Of a stretch of DNA of 5,595 nt, positions 1 to 5,595 are shown in pieces. The notes beneath the pieces were generated by a model. The model made no database searches, had not been told where the DNA came from, and worked only from the letters and a program-made list of their open reading frames with translations. Location of the stretch: contig DAOTVD010000002.1 in NCBI GenBank assembly GCA_034437075.1, forward strand, positions 1 through 5,595, written 5' to 3'. This DNA is from DAOTVD01 sp034437075 (lineage in GTDB: Bacteria; Chloroflexota; Anaerolineae; Aggregatilineales; J027). The position numbers were made by a program, and so were the translations under genes. How positions within the stretch are numbered: the stretch's first letter is position 1; every line of letters begins with the position of its first letter.

Positions 1-353
1 CCGAATTGTTGAATGTGCTCAAGGGTGATATGAGCTTGGTCGGGCCGCGCCCATTGCTGATGCGCTATCTCGACCGCTATACCCAAGAGCAAGCCCGGCG
101 TCACGAAGTCCGGCCCGGCATCACGGGCTGGGCGCAGATCAACGGGCGCAATGCAATTAGTTGGGAAGACAAATTCGCGTATGATGTATGGTATGTAGAC
201 CATGCGTCGCTATGGTTAGACTTGCGCATCCTGGCCATCACCGCCTGGAAGGTCATCCGGCGCGAGGGAATCAGTGCAGCAGGCGATGCGACCATGCCCG
301 AATTTATGGGTAACCCGGTACCATCACCACCAGCCAATCAAGCGAAAGAGTAA
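1..353 (+). CDS. pglC: C-terminal part of PglC/EpsL-type phosphoglycosyl transferase (5' end outside window)
   Basis: The reading frame is open from the left edge (first full codon at 3, Glu) to TAA at 351-353, giving about 116 visible residues of a family that is normally about 200 long. The visible part carries family hallmarks: NVLKGDMSLVGPRP (PRP at 45-53), RPGITGWAQINGRN, a KF..D..YV block, and a C-terminal GIS..G..TMPEF. These define the bacterial sugar transferase family (PF02397). Members attach a sugar-1-phosphate from a UDP-sugar to undecaprenyl phosphate at the inner face of the membrane. The frame enters just after where the catalytic Asp-Glu dyad (DELPQL region) is expected, so the dyad and the N-terminal membrane helix are off the left edge. 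The next two genes make a PglD/PglE pair, so a bacillosamine-like donor is likely. EpsL/WcaJ-like EPS initiation is the alternative. The family is secure; the exact sugar is inferred. Confidence 0.9.
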   Translation, partial: ELLNVLKGDMSLVGPRPLLMRYLDRYTQEQARRHEVRPGITGWAQINGRNAISWEDKFAYDVWYVDHASLWLDLRILAITAWKVIRREGISAAGDATMPEFMGNPVPSPPANQAKE

Positions 354-359
354 ACAACC

Positions 360-1019
360 ATGCAGCCTATTATCATTTACGGCAGTGGCGGCTTCGCACG
401 GGAGCTTGCCTGGCTGATTGAAGAATGCACGACCAGCGGCCAAAACGTGTATCGGGTGGTTTGCTTCGTGGATGACGATCCGCAAAAACAAGGCACCTAC
501 CCAAATGACATTCCTGTTCTGAGCCTAGTCGATGCCTTTCAGCAATACCCCAGAGCACAGATTGTCGGTGGCATTGGCTCGCCTCAAACGCGCGAGAAAA
601 CCATGCATAAAGCGCAGGCTATGGGGTTTGTTCCCGCCAGTTTTATTCACCCGAATGTCGTTTATTCAGCCCGTTGGACGACCTTTGGCCCGGGAACTGT
701 CATCTGTGCGGGCAATATCTTGACGGTCAACATTACGCTGGGGCAGCATGTGCACCTAAATCTGGATTGTACTATCGGGCATGATGTGATCTTGGATGAT
801 TACGTTACCCTCGCCCCAGGTGCACATGTATCCGGCTGGGTACATCTAGGCAAGCGCGTGTATGTGGGCACAGGGGCTACCTTCATCAACGGCACTGATG
901 ATAATCCCCTGACGGTTGCAGACGATGTGGTGATCGGAGCCGGGGCTTGTGTAACGAAGCCTATCCACCAATCGGGCGTAACCGTCGTTGGCGTGCCCGC
1001 AAAGGTGCTTTCACGATGA
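360..1019 (+). CDS. pglD: PglD/EpsM/NeuD-family sugar acetyltransferase
   Basis: This 219-residue protein has the two-part build of the NeuD/PglD family. An N-terminal Rossmann-like UDP-sugar domain (about residues 1-95) opens with IIIYGSGGFARELAWLIEE. A left-handed beta-helix of hexapeptide repeats follows (about 97-215) and ends in VVGVPAKVL. His141 in the TIGHDV turn sits where the family's catalytic base lies (the counterpart of His125 in Campylobacter PglD). Length is typical. The expected reaction is acetyl-CoA-dependent N-acetylation of the 4-amino group of a UDP-4-amino-6-deoxy-HexNAc in the cytosol. ATG at 360 is preceded by a weak purine stretch (AAGAG, 346-350), 6 nt after the upstream stop. 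The stop overlaps the next gene's start as ATGA, so the three genes are probably one transcript. Other family members acetylate sialic acid or perosamine; the neighbouring aminotransferase and phosphoglycosyl transferase favour the PglD role. Confidence 0.88.
   Translation: MQPIIIYGSGGFARELAWLIEECTTSGQNVYRVVCFVDDDPQKQGTYPNDIPVLSLVDAFQQYPRAQIVGGIGSPQTREKTMHKAQAMGFVPASFIHPNVVYSARWTTFGPGTVICAGNILTVNITLGQHVHLNLDCTIGHDVILDDYVTLAPGAHVSGWVHLGKRVYVGTGATFINGTDDNPLTVADDVVIGAGACVTKPIHQSGVTVVGVPAKVLSR
1001..1005 (+). promoter_or_regulatory. Ribosome binding site of the aminotransferase gene
   Basis: AAAGG lies 10 nt before the ATG at 1016, inside the end of the acetyltransferase gene. It supports 1016 over the upstream in-frame TTG at 947. 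Starting at 947 would overlap the preceding gene by 73 nt and add 23 residues that do not look like the family's N-terminus. Confidence 0.5.
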
Positions 1020-2146
1020 CCGAACGCATTTACTTATCCCCCCCGCATATGTCCGGCGAGGAGCTTCGGCGCGTCCAGGATGTTTTTGCTCAGAATTGGG
1101 TCGCGCCTGCCGGGCCACATCTGGCGCAGTTCGAAACCCTATTTCAGGAGTACACCGGCGCGGCAAATGCAGTCGCCCTATCATCTGGCACGGCGGCGCT
1201 GCACCTGGCTCTGATTGCTCTAGGCGTCGAAGCGGGGGATGAAGTGCTCGTTTCAACGTTGACCTTTGCGGGGAGTGTTTACCCGATTCGCTACCAGGGC
1301 GCGCGGCCTGTTTTCATCGACAGTGCGCCGGACTCGTGGAACATGGACCCCAACTTGCTGGAAGATGCCCTAAAACGCAAGACCCGCCAAGGCCCGCGCC
1401 CTAAAGCTGTTATTCCGGTGCATTTATATGGCCAGGCCGCCGATATGGATGCCATTTTAGACATCTGCGCGCGCTATGACGTGCCCGTTATCGAGGATGC
1501 CGCCGAAAGCCTGGGTAGCCGCTATAAAGACCGCCATCCGGGCACATTGGGCCAAATTGGCATCTTCTCGTTCAATGGCAATAAGATTATCACGGCGGGC
1601 GGTGGCGGGATGCTCATCACAAAAGACCCTGCGATTGCCGCGCAGGCGCGCAAACTTGCGGGCCAGGCGCGCGAACCTGTGCCGCATTACGAGCATACCG
1701 ATATTGGCTACAACTACCGGATGAGCAATGTTTTGGCGGCTATCGGCTGCGGGCAAATGGCCGTATTGGATGATCGCGTGGCGCGTAAACGCGCGATTTT
1801 TGCGCATTATCGCGTGGCGTTGGGCGATATACCCGGCTTGCACTTTGTGGACGAAATGCCCTATGGGCTGCATACGCGCTGGTTATCCGTGATGTTGGTC
1901 GATGCGGCCCAGTTTGGCGCTACTCCAGAGCAAATCCGCTTACGCTTAGAAGATCACAATATCGAAGCCCGCTCGGTATGGAAGCCCATGCACCTTCAAC
2001 CCGTATTCAAGGGATACGAAACGGTCGGGGGGGCAGTCGCGGAAGGGCTATTTGAGCGGGGGCTGTGTTTGCCCTCCGGCACGGCCCTAACGGACGCACA
2101 GCTTGACCACATCATAGCCATTATCCGTGAGATGCACGGGGTATGA
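1016..2146 (+). CDS. pglE: PglE/EpsN-type DegT/DnrJ/EryC1/StrS sugar aminotransferase
   Basis: This 376-residue PLP enzyme belongs to the DegT/DnrJ/EryC1/StrS family and has typical length. Visible landmarks, numbered from ATG 1016: IYLSPPHMSGEE at the N-terminus; the phosphate-binding SSGTAALHLAL near 56-66; P-HLYGQ at 135-140; VIEDAAESLGS at 158-168, whose Asp161 should pair with the PLP ring nitrogen; the Schiff-base Lys190 in FSFNGNKIITAGGGGM; and GYNYRMSN at 231-238. The expected reaction is glutamate-dependent transfer of an amino group to C4 of a UDP-4-keto-6-deoxy-HexNAc, giving the substrate of the acetyltransferase encoded just upstream. The start overlaps that gene's stop (ATGA, 1016-1019), which suggests translational coupling. 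The gene contains two 7-base homopolymers (C at 1038-1044, G at 2027-2033), both in frame. Family and PLP chemistry are secure; substrate stereochemistry is inferred from context. Confidence 0.9.
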   Translation: MTERIYLSPPHMSGEELRRVQDVFAQNWVAPAGPHLAQFETLFQEYTGAANAVALSSGTAALHLALIALGVEAGDEVLVSTLTFAGSVYPIRYQGARPVFIDSAPDSWNMDPNLLEDALKRKTRQGPRPKAVIPVHLYGQAADMDAILDICARYDVPVIEDAAESLGSRYKDRHPGTLGQIGIFSFNGNKIITAGGGGMLITKDPAIAAQARKLAGQAREPVPHYEHTDIGYNYRMSNVLAAIGCGQMAVLDDRVARKRAIFAHYRVALGDIPGLHFVDEMPYGLHTRWLSVMLVDAAQFGATPEQIRLRLEDHNIEARSVWKPMHLQPVFKGYETVGGAVAEGLFERGLCLPSGTALTDAQLDHIIAIIREMHGV

Positions 2147-2167
2147 TCGTTTCGTGGAATGATGCGC

Positions 2168-2173
2168 TATGAT
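2168..2173 (+). promoter_or_regulatory. Weak candidate -10 box before galT
   Basis: TATGAT matches five of six bases of the sigma70-type -10 consensus in the 61-nt gap before galT. At 17 nt spacing the -35 position reads GATCGT, which is a poor match. The gap is the largest in the window and galT has its own strong RBS, so a separate promoter is plausible, but read-through from the upstream operon is equally possible. No hairpin terminator is seen between 2146 and 2208. Confidence 0.2.
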
Positions 2174-2196
2174 ATGAAGCACCTATCCGAGTCCGT

Positions 2197-2203
2197 AAGG
2201 AGG
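2197..2203 (+). promoter_or_regulatory. Strong Shine-Dalgarno of galT
   Basis: AAGGAGG is a near-perfect anti-Shine-Dalgarno complement and the best RBS in the window. It ends only 4 nt before the ATG at 2208, which is slightly tight. It fixes the galT start and shows that translation here is initiated independently of the upstream genes. Confidence 0.8.
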
Positions 2204-2207
2204 ACCC

Positions 2208-3251
2208 ATGGCTTTTGATCCGACCGAACACCCCCACCGTCGCTATAATCCGTTGACTGATGAATGGTTGCTCGTCAGTCCGCATCGTGCCAAACGTCCT
2301 TGGCAAGGGCAAGTCGAAGAAACCCCAGGCGAAACCCGTCCCCAATATGACCCTAATTGCTATTTGTGCCCAGGCAACACCCGCGCGGGTGGCGTTCAAA
2401 ATCCGGCGTATGAAACAACGTTTGTGTTCGATAATGATTTTCCGGCGTTGTTGCCGGATGCGCCGCTAGATGAGCCTGACGAGCACCCCTTATTTCGCGC
2501 TCAAGGCGAGCGGGGTATCTGCCGGGTGATCTGTTTTTCGCCTCGGCATGATTTGACCCTGGCCAAAATGACTGTGCCGGATATTCGGCATGTGGTCGAT
2601 ATGTGGGCCGACCAAACACACGACCTAGCCCAACGGGTTTGGCTGAAATATGTGCAGGTTTTCGAAAATCGCGGGGCCGCGATGGGGGCATCCAACCCGC
2701 ACCCTCACGGGCAAATCTGGTCTACAGCACGCTTACCGCGCGAGATCACCCGCGAGGATGCAGCCCAGCGCGCCTATTTTGAAGCCCATGGCGAGACATT
2801 ACTCAGCGAGGTCTACCGCGAAGAAATCCGGCGTGACGCGCGCATCGTCTATCAAAATGACCATTGGCTGGTCATCGTGCCCTATTGGGCGGTGTGGCCC
2901 TACGAAGTCTTGTTCATCGCGGCGCGGCCCGTCGCGATGGTGGCGGATTTGAATGACCCCGAACGGGATGCCCTAGCAGCGGCCTTGTCAGCCACCACGA
3001 TTCGCTATGATAATCTGTTCAAGACCGACTTTCCGTATAGTATGGGCGTGCATCAGGCCCCGGTGAACAGTGGCCCCCAACCGCATTGGCACTTACACCT
3101 GCATTTTTACCCGCCCCTGCTGCGTAGCGCGACCGTGCGCAAATTCATGGTTGGCTATGAGTTGCTCGGCACGCCCCAGCGCGACATCACCGCCGAAAGT
3201 GCCGCCGCGACCTTGCGCGAACTGCCCGCCGTGCGTTTTTCCGAGGTTTAG
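2208..3251 (+). CDS. galT: Galactose-1-phosphate uridylyltransferase (GalT, HIT superfamily)
   Basis: This 347-residue protein matches GalT of the E. coli type along its whole length. It starts HPHRRYNPLTDEWLLVSPHR and carries Cys51-x-x-Cys54 (CYLC), His114 in SPRHDL, and NPHPHGQIW at 163-171. Cys51, Cys54, His114 and His165 correspond to the structural zinc ligands of the E. coli enzyme. His167 corresponds to the nucleophile that becomes uridylylated. Glu183, His282, His297 and His299 correspond to the second metal site. The C-terminal block YPPLLRSATVRKFMVGYE is almost identical to E. coli GalT as I remember it. The cytosolic Leloir reaction is UDP-glucose + galactose-1-phosphate = glucose-1-phosphate + UDP-galactose. 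All catalytic and metal residues are present, so the enzyme should be active. The alpha-galactosidase gene begins 2 nt after the stop, so the two are surely co-transcribed. galK and galE are not in the window. Confidence 0.97.
   Translation: MAFDPTEHPHRRYNPLTDEWLLVSPHRAKRPWQGQVEETPGETRPQYDPNCYLCPGNTRAGGVQNPAYETTFVFDNDFPALLPDAPLDEPDEHPLFRAQGERGICRVICFSPRHDLTLAKMTVPDIRHVVDMWADQTHDLAQRVWLKYVQVFENRGAAMGASNPHPHGQIWSTARLPREITREDAAQRAYFEAHGETLLSEVYREEIRRDARIVYQNDHWLVIVPYWAVWPYEVLFIAARPVAMVADLNDPERDALAAALSATTIRYDNLFKTDFPYSMGVHQAPVNSGPQPHWHLHLHFYPPLLRSATVRKFMVGYELLGTPQRDITAESAAATLRELPAVRFSEV
3243..3246 (+). promoter_or_regulatory. Ribosome binding site of the alpha-galactosidase gene
   Basis: GAGG in the last codons of galT lies 7 nt before the ATG at 3254. 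With a 2-nt gap between stop and start, it supports translation coupled to galT. Confidence 0.5.
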
Positions 3252-3253
3252 CG

Positions 3254-5371
3254 ATGCCGATTCAAGAACTCGACGCGGCCTATTGGCTGCTCACCACGGA
3301 CAACACCGCTTACACGCTCGGCCTGAACGCGGACGGGCGGCTCGTGCATGGCTATTGGGGGCGGCGCCTGCCCTATGCAGACGATTATCCTCTTTTACCC
3401 ACGTATAACCACTATCCATTTAATTCGGACTCCGCCGGGGAATATGCCTTCACTGGGCCGGGGCATCTCGTGCCGGAGGAATACCCCGCGCATGGCGGCG
3501 TGAAATATACCGAGCCGAGCATCAAAGCCACCTTTGCCGATGGCGTGCGCGACCTCGATATGATTTACGAATTGCACGACACGCGCGAAGGCATCTTGAG
3601 CATTACCTTGCTAGACAAAGCATACCCCTTGCGCGTGACCGTCCATTATCGCCCGCACCCGGCCCATGATCTGATCGAACGCTGGGCCACTATCGCCAAC
3701 GCGAGCAATAGACCTATCCTGTTAGAGCGGGCTTGGTCGGCTATGTGGCATGTGCCACCGGGGCCCCGCTATCGGCTGAGTCATCTGCATGGGCGCTGGA
3801 AAAACGAATTTCAACGCGCGCAGGAAATATTACAACCGGGCATCAAACGCCTGGAAAGCCGCCGCCTGACGACCAGTTCATCCCATAGCCCCTGGTTTGC
3901 CTTGGATGATGGCCACGCGACCGAAGCGCACGGCGCGGTCTGGTTTGGGGCGCTCGCCTGGAGCGGCAATTGGGCCATCAGCGCGGAAGTTACCGAGTTT
4001 TACCGCACGCAGGTCGGCATAGGCGTGAATGATTGGGATTTCGCTTGGCGCTTAGACCCCGGTGCATCTTTTTCGACACCTGCGGCCCTAGCGGGATACA
4101 CGGTGGAGGGCTTCGGCGGCGCGGCGCGGGCGTTGCACGGTTACACGCGCGCGATACTCCCCCACCCTGACCAACCGCGCAAGGTGTTGTATAACGCTTG
4201 GGAAGTCACTGGCTTTGACGTAAACGAAACCAATCAGAAAAATCTGGCCACCGAAGCCGCCGCCTTGGGTGTGGAATGTTTCGTGATGGATGATGGCTGG
4301 TTCCACGGGCGAAACTCCGACCGCGCCGGATTGGGCGATTGGTTCCCCGATGCGGATAAGTTCCCGCATGGTTTGGCGCCGCTCATCGAACATGTTAACG
4401 GCCTGGGCATGGATTTTGGGCTGTGGATTGAGCCGGAAATGGTCAACCCCGATAGCGATCTGTACCGTGAACATCCCGATTGGGTCATTCATTTTCCAAC
4501 ACGCGCGCGTACGACCTCCCGCAATCAGTTGATTTTGAATATGGCGCGCGCAGACGTGCAAGAGCATCTTATCAACGTGCTGGATAAGCTGCTGAGCGAG
4601 CACAACATCGCCTTCATCAAGTGGGACATGAATCGCAATGCCAGCGAGCCTGGATGGCCCGGCACCGACCGCCAACCGCGCGAATTGTGGGCGCGTTATG
4701 TGCTGGGCGTTTATCGTGTGTGGCAGACACTGCGCGAACGGCATCCCGACATAATCTGGCAGGGGTGCTCAGGTGGCGGAGGCCGCGCGGATTTGGGGAT
4801 TCTACGTTTTGCCGATCAAATATGGATTAGTGACAACACCGCCGCGCCGGGACGGCTGGCCATTCAGGCGGGCTACGCGCAGATGTTCCCGGCCTGCACG
4901 ATGGAAGCCTGGGTCACGGACATGGAACACGAGCCAGTAAGCCTGGATTTCCGCTTTCACGTCAGCATGTGTGGGGTGCTGGGCCTGGGCGGCGACATCC
5001 GCGCTTGGGATGAGAGCCAGCGGGCGACCGCGCGCGCGCACATCGAAACGTATAAAACCATTCGCCCGCTTGTGCAATTCGGGGAACAGTACTGGCTCGC
5101 TAAAGATGGGCATTTCTGGGCCGTGCAATATATGTCTGGGGATGCGGGCGTTTTATTCGCATTTCTGACGCATCGTATTGACCCGGTGGAGCCGTTGCGC
5201 GTGCGTTTGCAAGGGCTTGATCCACACGCGCGGTATACTCTGGAAGGCTTCACGGGGGCGCGCTCTGGCTTGGCGTGGATGGCGGATGCGGTGCAATTGC
5301 CGCTCGGCGGCGCGCAGCACAAAACCAACTTTTCCAGCGTCATGCTGCGGATTGCGCGCGTTTCGCCATAG
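3254..5371 (+). CDS. Cytosolic GH36 alpha-galactosidase (melibiase)
   Basis: This 705-residue protein has the usual length and three-part layout of glycoside hydrolase family 36: an N-terminal beta-supersandwich (about 1-300), a catalytic barrel (about 305-620) and a C-terminal beta domain. Catalytic landmarks are NAWEVTGFDVNE (314-325), MDDGWF (345-350), LGDWFPD (360-366), LWIEPEMVNPDSDLY (390-404), KWDMNR with nucleophile Asp458, CSGGGGRADLG (505-515), and WISDNT with acid/base Asp527. It should hydrolyse terminal alpha-galactosyl residues of melibiose- or raffinose-type sugars with retention. There is no signal peptide or membrane segment, so it acts in the cytosol on imported oligosaccharides. 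Released galactose would reach GalT after phosphorylation. The GDFR-type motif common in the family's N-terminal domain is not evident (GGVKYTEPS at 81-89 instead), and the residue after SDNT is Ala530 where many relatives have Asp. Alpha-N-acetylgalactosaminidase activity, known in some GH36 members, cannot be excluded. The stop adjoins the next gene's -10 box. Confidence 0.93.
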   Translation: MPIQELDAAYWLLTTDNTAYTLGLNADGRLVHGYWGRRLPYADDYPLLPTYNHYPFNSDSAGEYAFTGPGHLVPEEYPAHGGVKYTEPSIKATFADGVRDLDMIYELHDTREGILSITLLDKAYPLRVTVHYRPHPAHDLIERWATIANASNRPILLERAWSAMWHVPPGPRYRLSHLHGRWKNEFQRAQEILQPGIKRLESRRLTTSSSHSPWFALDDGHATEAHGAVWFGALAWSGNWAISAEVTEFYRTQVGIGVNDWDFAWRLDPGASFSTPAALAGYTVEGFGGAARALHGYTRAILPHPDQPRKVLYNAWEVTGFDVNETNQKNLATEAAALGVECFVMDDGWFHGRNSDRAGLGDWFPDADKFPHGLAPLIEHVNGLGMDFGLWIEPEMVNPDSDLYREHPDWVIHFPTRARTTSRNQLILNMARADVQEHLINVLDKLLSEHNIAFIKWDMNRNASEPGWPGTDRQPRELWARYVLGVYRVWQTLRERHPDIIWQGCSGGGGRADLGILRFADQIWISDNTAAPGRLAIQAGYAQMFPACTMEAWVTDMEHEPVSLDFRFHVSMCGVLGLGGDIRAWDESQRATARAHIETYKTIRPLVQFGEQYWLAKDGHFWAVQYMSGDAGVLFAFLTHRIDPVEPLRVRLQGLDPHARYTLEGFTGARSGLAWMADAVQLPLGGAQHKTNFSSVMLRIARVSP

Positions 5372-5377
5372 TATAAT
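5372..5377 (+). promoter_or_regulatory. Consensus -10 box of the antitoxin-like gene
   Basis: TATAAT is a perfect sigma70-type -10 hexamer immediately after the alpha-galactosidase stop codon. At 17 nt spacing the -35 position (5349-5354) reads GGATTG, a poor match, so an activator or a relaxed -35 would be needed. A start near 5384 would give a 5' leader of about 22 nt. Confidence 0.5.
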
Positions 5378-5380
5378 CAG

Positions 5381-5391
5381 GCTAAAGTAGC
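5381..5391 (+). repeat. Short palindrome at the predicted transcription start (candidate operator)
   Basis: GCTA-AAG-TAGC is a perfect 4-bp inverted repeat with a 3-bp centre, 3 nt downstream of the TATAAT box and centred close to the predicted +1. An outer 5-bp repeat, CCATA (5366-5370) with TATGG (5393-5397), encloses it and the -10 box. The position suits an autorepressor operator, which type II antitoxins often use, but repeats this short can arise by chance. Confidence 0.3.
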
Positions 5392-5395
5392 TTAT

Positions 5396-5399
5396 GGAG
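5396..5399 (+). promoter_or_regulatory. Ribosome binding site choosing ATG 5406
   Basis: GGAG lies 6 nt before ATG 5406. A second in-frame ATG at 5394 would overlap this GGAG and has no RBS of its own, so 5406 is the preferred start. Confidence 0.55.
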
Positions 5400-5405
5400 A
5401 TCGTT

Positions 5406-5595
5406 ATGTCTGGTCTGCGTTTGCGTTTGAAAGCGATTGTGACGGAAGATCGGCAACTTAAAGTTAATTTGCCGGAAGATATACCCACGGGCATGGAACT
5501 TGAAATCATTGTGGAACATGTGCCACCGCGTACCGATAGTGAAGTAGCCGCTCTGTTGGCAGAACTTGATACTATCCAGCCCCAAACCGGCCCGG
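5406..5595 (+). CDS. Antitoxin-like small protein (VapB/AbrB-like), 3' end outside window
   Basis: The frame is open from ATG 5406 to the right edge without a stop, giving 63 complete residues. The first about 37 residues (LRLKAIVTEDRQLKVNLPED, then IPTGMELEIIVEHVP) form short alternating strands with a central LPxDIPxG turn. This resembles the swapped-hairpin N-terminus of AbrB/VapB-type antitoxins and related small proteins that precede PIN-domain toxins in Chloroflexota and cyanobacteria. An acidic stretch follows (SEVAALLAELDTIQ, residues 45-58) that is predicted helical and suits a toxin-binding tail. If this is right, it represses its own promoter and neutralises a toxin encoded immediately downstream. 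The gene has its own -10 box, RBS and nearby palindrome, so it is probably a separate unit from the galactose genes. No toxin is visible and the family call rests on pattern alone; a stand-alone small protein of unknown role is the alternative. Confidence 0.5.
   Translation, partial: MSGLRLRLKAIVTEDRQLKVNLPEDIPTGMELEIIVEHVPPRTDSEVAALLAELDTIQPQTGP

Noticed and set aside
947..1015. TTG 947 as an N-terminally extended start of the aminotransferase
   Set aside because: It would overlap the acetyltransferase gene by 73 nt, and the added residues do not resemble the family; ATG 1016 gives the usual N-terminus and an RBS at a workable distance.
1457..1873. A 138-codon open frame on the minus strand inside the aminotransferase gene
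   Set aside because: It is fully antisense to a well-conserved PLP enzyme and has no family-like motifs; treated as a shadow frame.
2111..2173. 8-bp inverted repeat ATCATAGC (2111-2118) with GCTATGAT (2166-2173) around the aminotransferase stop
   Set aside because: The arms are 47 nt apart and AT-rich with no T tract after them, so it is neither a convincing terminator nor a convincing operator.
2174..2218. A 14-codon ORF (ATG 2174 to TGA 2216-2218) overlapping the galT RBS and start, as a possible leader peptide
   Set aside because: It has no RBS of its own and no run of regulatory codons, and there is no attenuator hairpin; an ORF this short is expected by chance.
4088..4744. A 218-codon open frame on the minus strand inside the alpha-galactosidase gene
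   Set aside because: It lies wholly antisense to a conserved catalytic domain, has no recognisable protein features and is the kind of open frame that codon bias at this GC produces.
5030..5042. CGCGCGCG-rich stretch as a possible repeat or Z-DNA element
   Set aside because: CGCG-type words are common throughout the window and this one falls within ordinary Ala/Arg codons of the alpha-galactosidase.

Overview
The window reads as two co-directional operons on the plus strand of a bacterium, followed by the start of a third unit. GC is moderately above half and CGCG-type words are frequent. Coding density is very high: gaps between genes are 61 nt or less, and no stretch over 300 bases lacks a gene. 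No RNA gene, insertion sequence, CRISPR array or convincing hairpin terminator was found. Taxonomy cannot be fixed from the sequence alone. The style of the alpha-galactosidase and the small antitoxin-like gene at the end would suit Chloroflexota or a similar environmental phylum, but that is an impression, not a demonstration.

Region 1 (1-2146) is the end of a surface-glycan or glycoprotein-sugar locus. It holds the C-terminal part of a PglC/EpsL-type phosphoglycosyl transferase, a complete PglD/EpsM-type sugar O/N-acetyltransferase and a complete PglE/EpsN-type PLP aminotransferase. The order C-D-E matches the Campylobacter pgl locus and the Bacillus epsL-M-N segment. The trio predicts conversion of a UDP-4-keto-6-deoxy-HexNAc to a UDP-diacetamido sugar of the bacillosamine type, and transfer of its phosphosugar to undecaprenyl phosphate at the membrane. 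The 4,6-dehydratase (PglF/EpsC) that must supply the keto sugar is not in the window.

Region 2 (2208-5371) is a tight two-gene galactose module: galT (galactose-1-phosphate uridylyltransferase) and, 2 nt after its stop, a cytosolic GH36 alpha-galactosidase. Together they would release galactose from imported alpha-galactosides and feed galactose-1-phosphate into the UDP-sugar pool. galK, galE and a transporter are not adjacent. The UDP-galactose formed could also feed glycan synthesis, which gives a plausible but unproven link to region 1.

Region 3 (5372-5595) starts with a consensus TATAAT box directly behind the alpha-galactosidase stop and a short palindrome at the expected transcription start. 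A truncated small ORF follows that resembles VapB/AbrB-like antitoxins. Its partner, if any, lies beyond the right edge.

Most of the window is conventional. The items most worth a second look are the candidate autoregulated antitoxin promoter at the right edge and the pgl/eps-like trio with its missing dehydratase.
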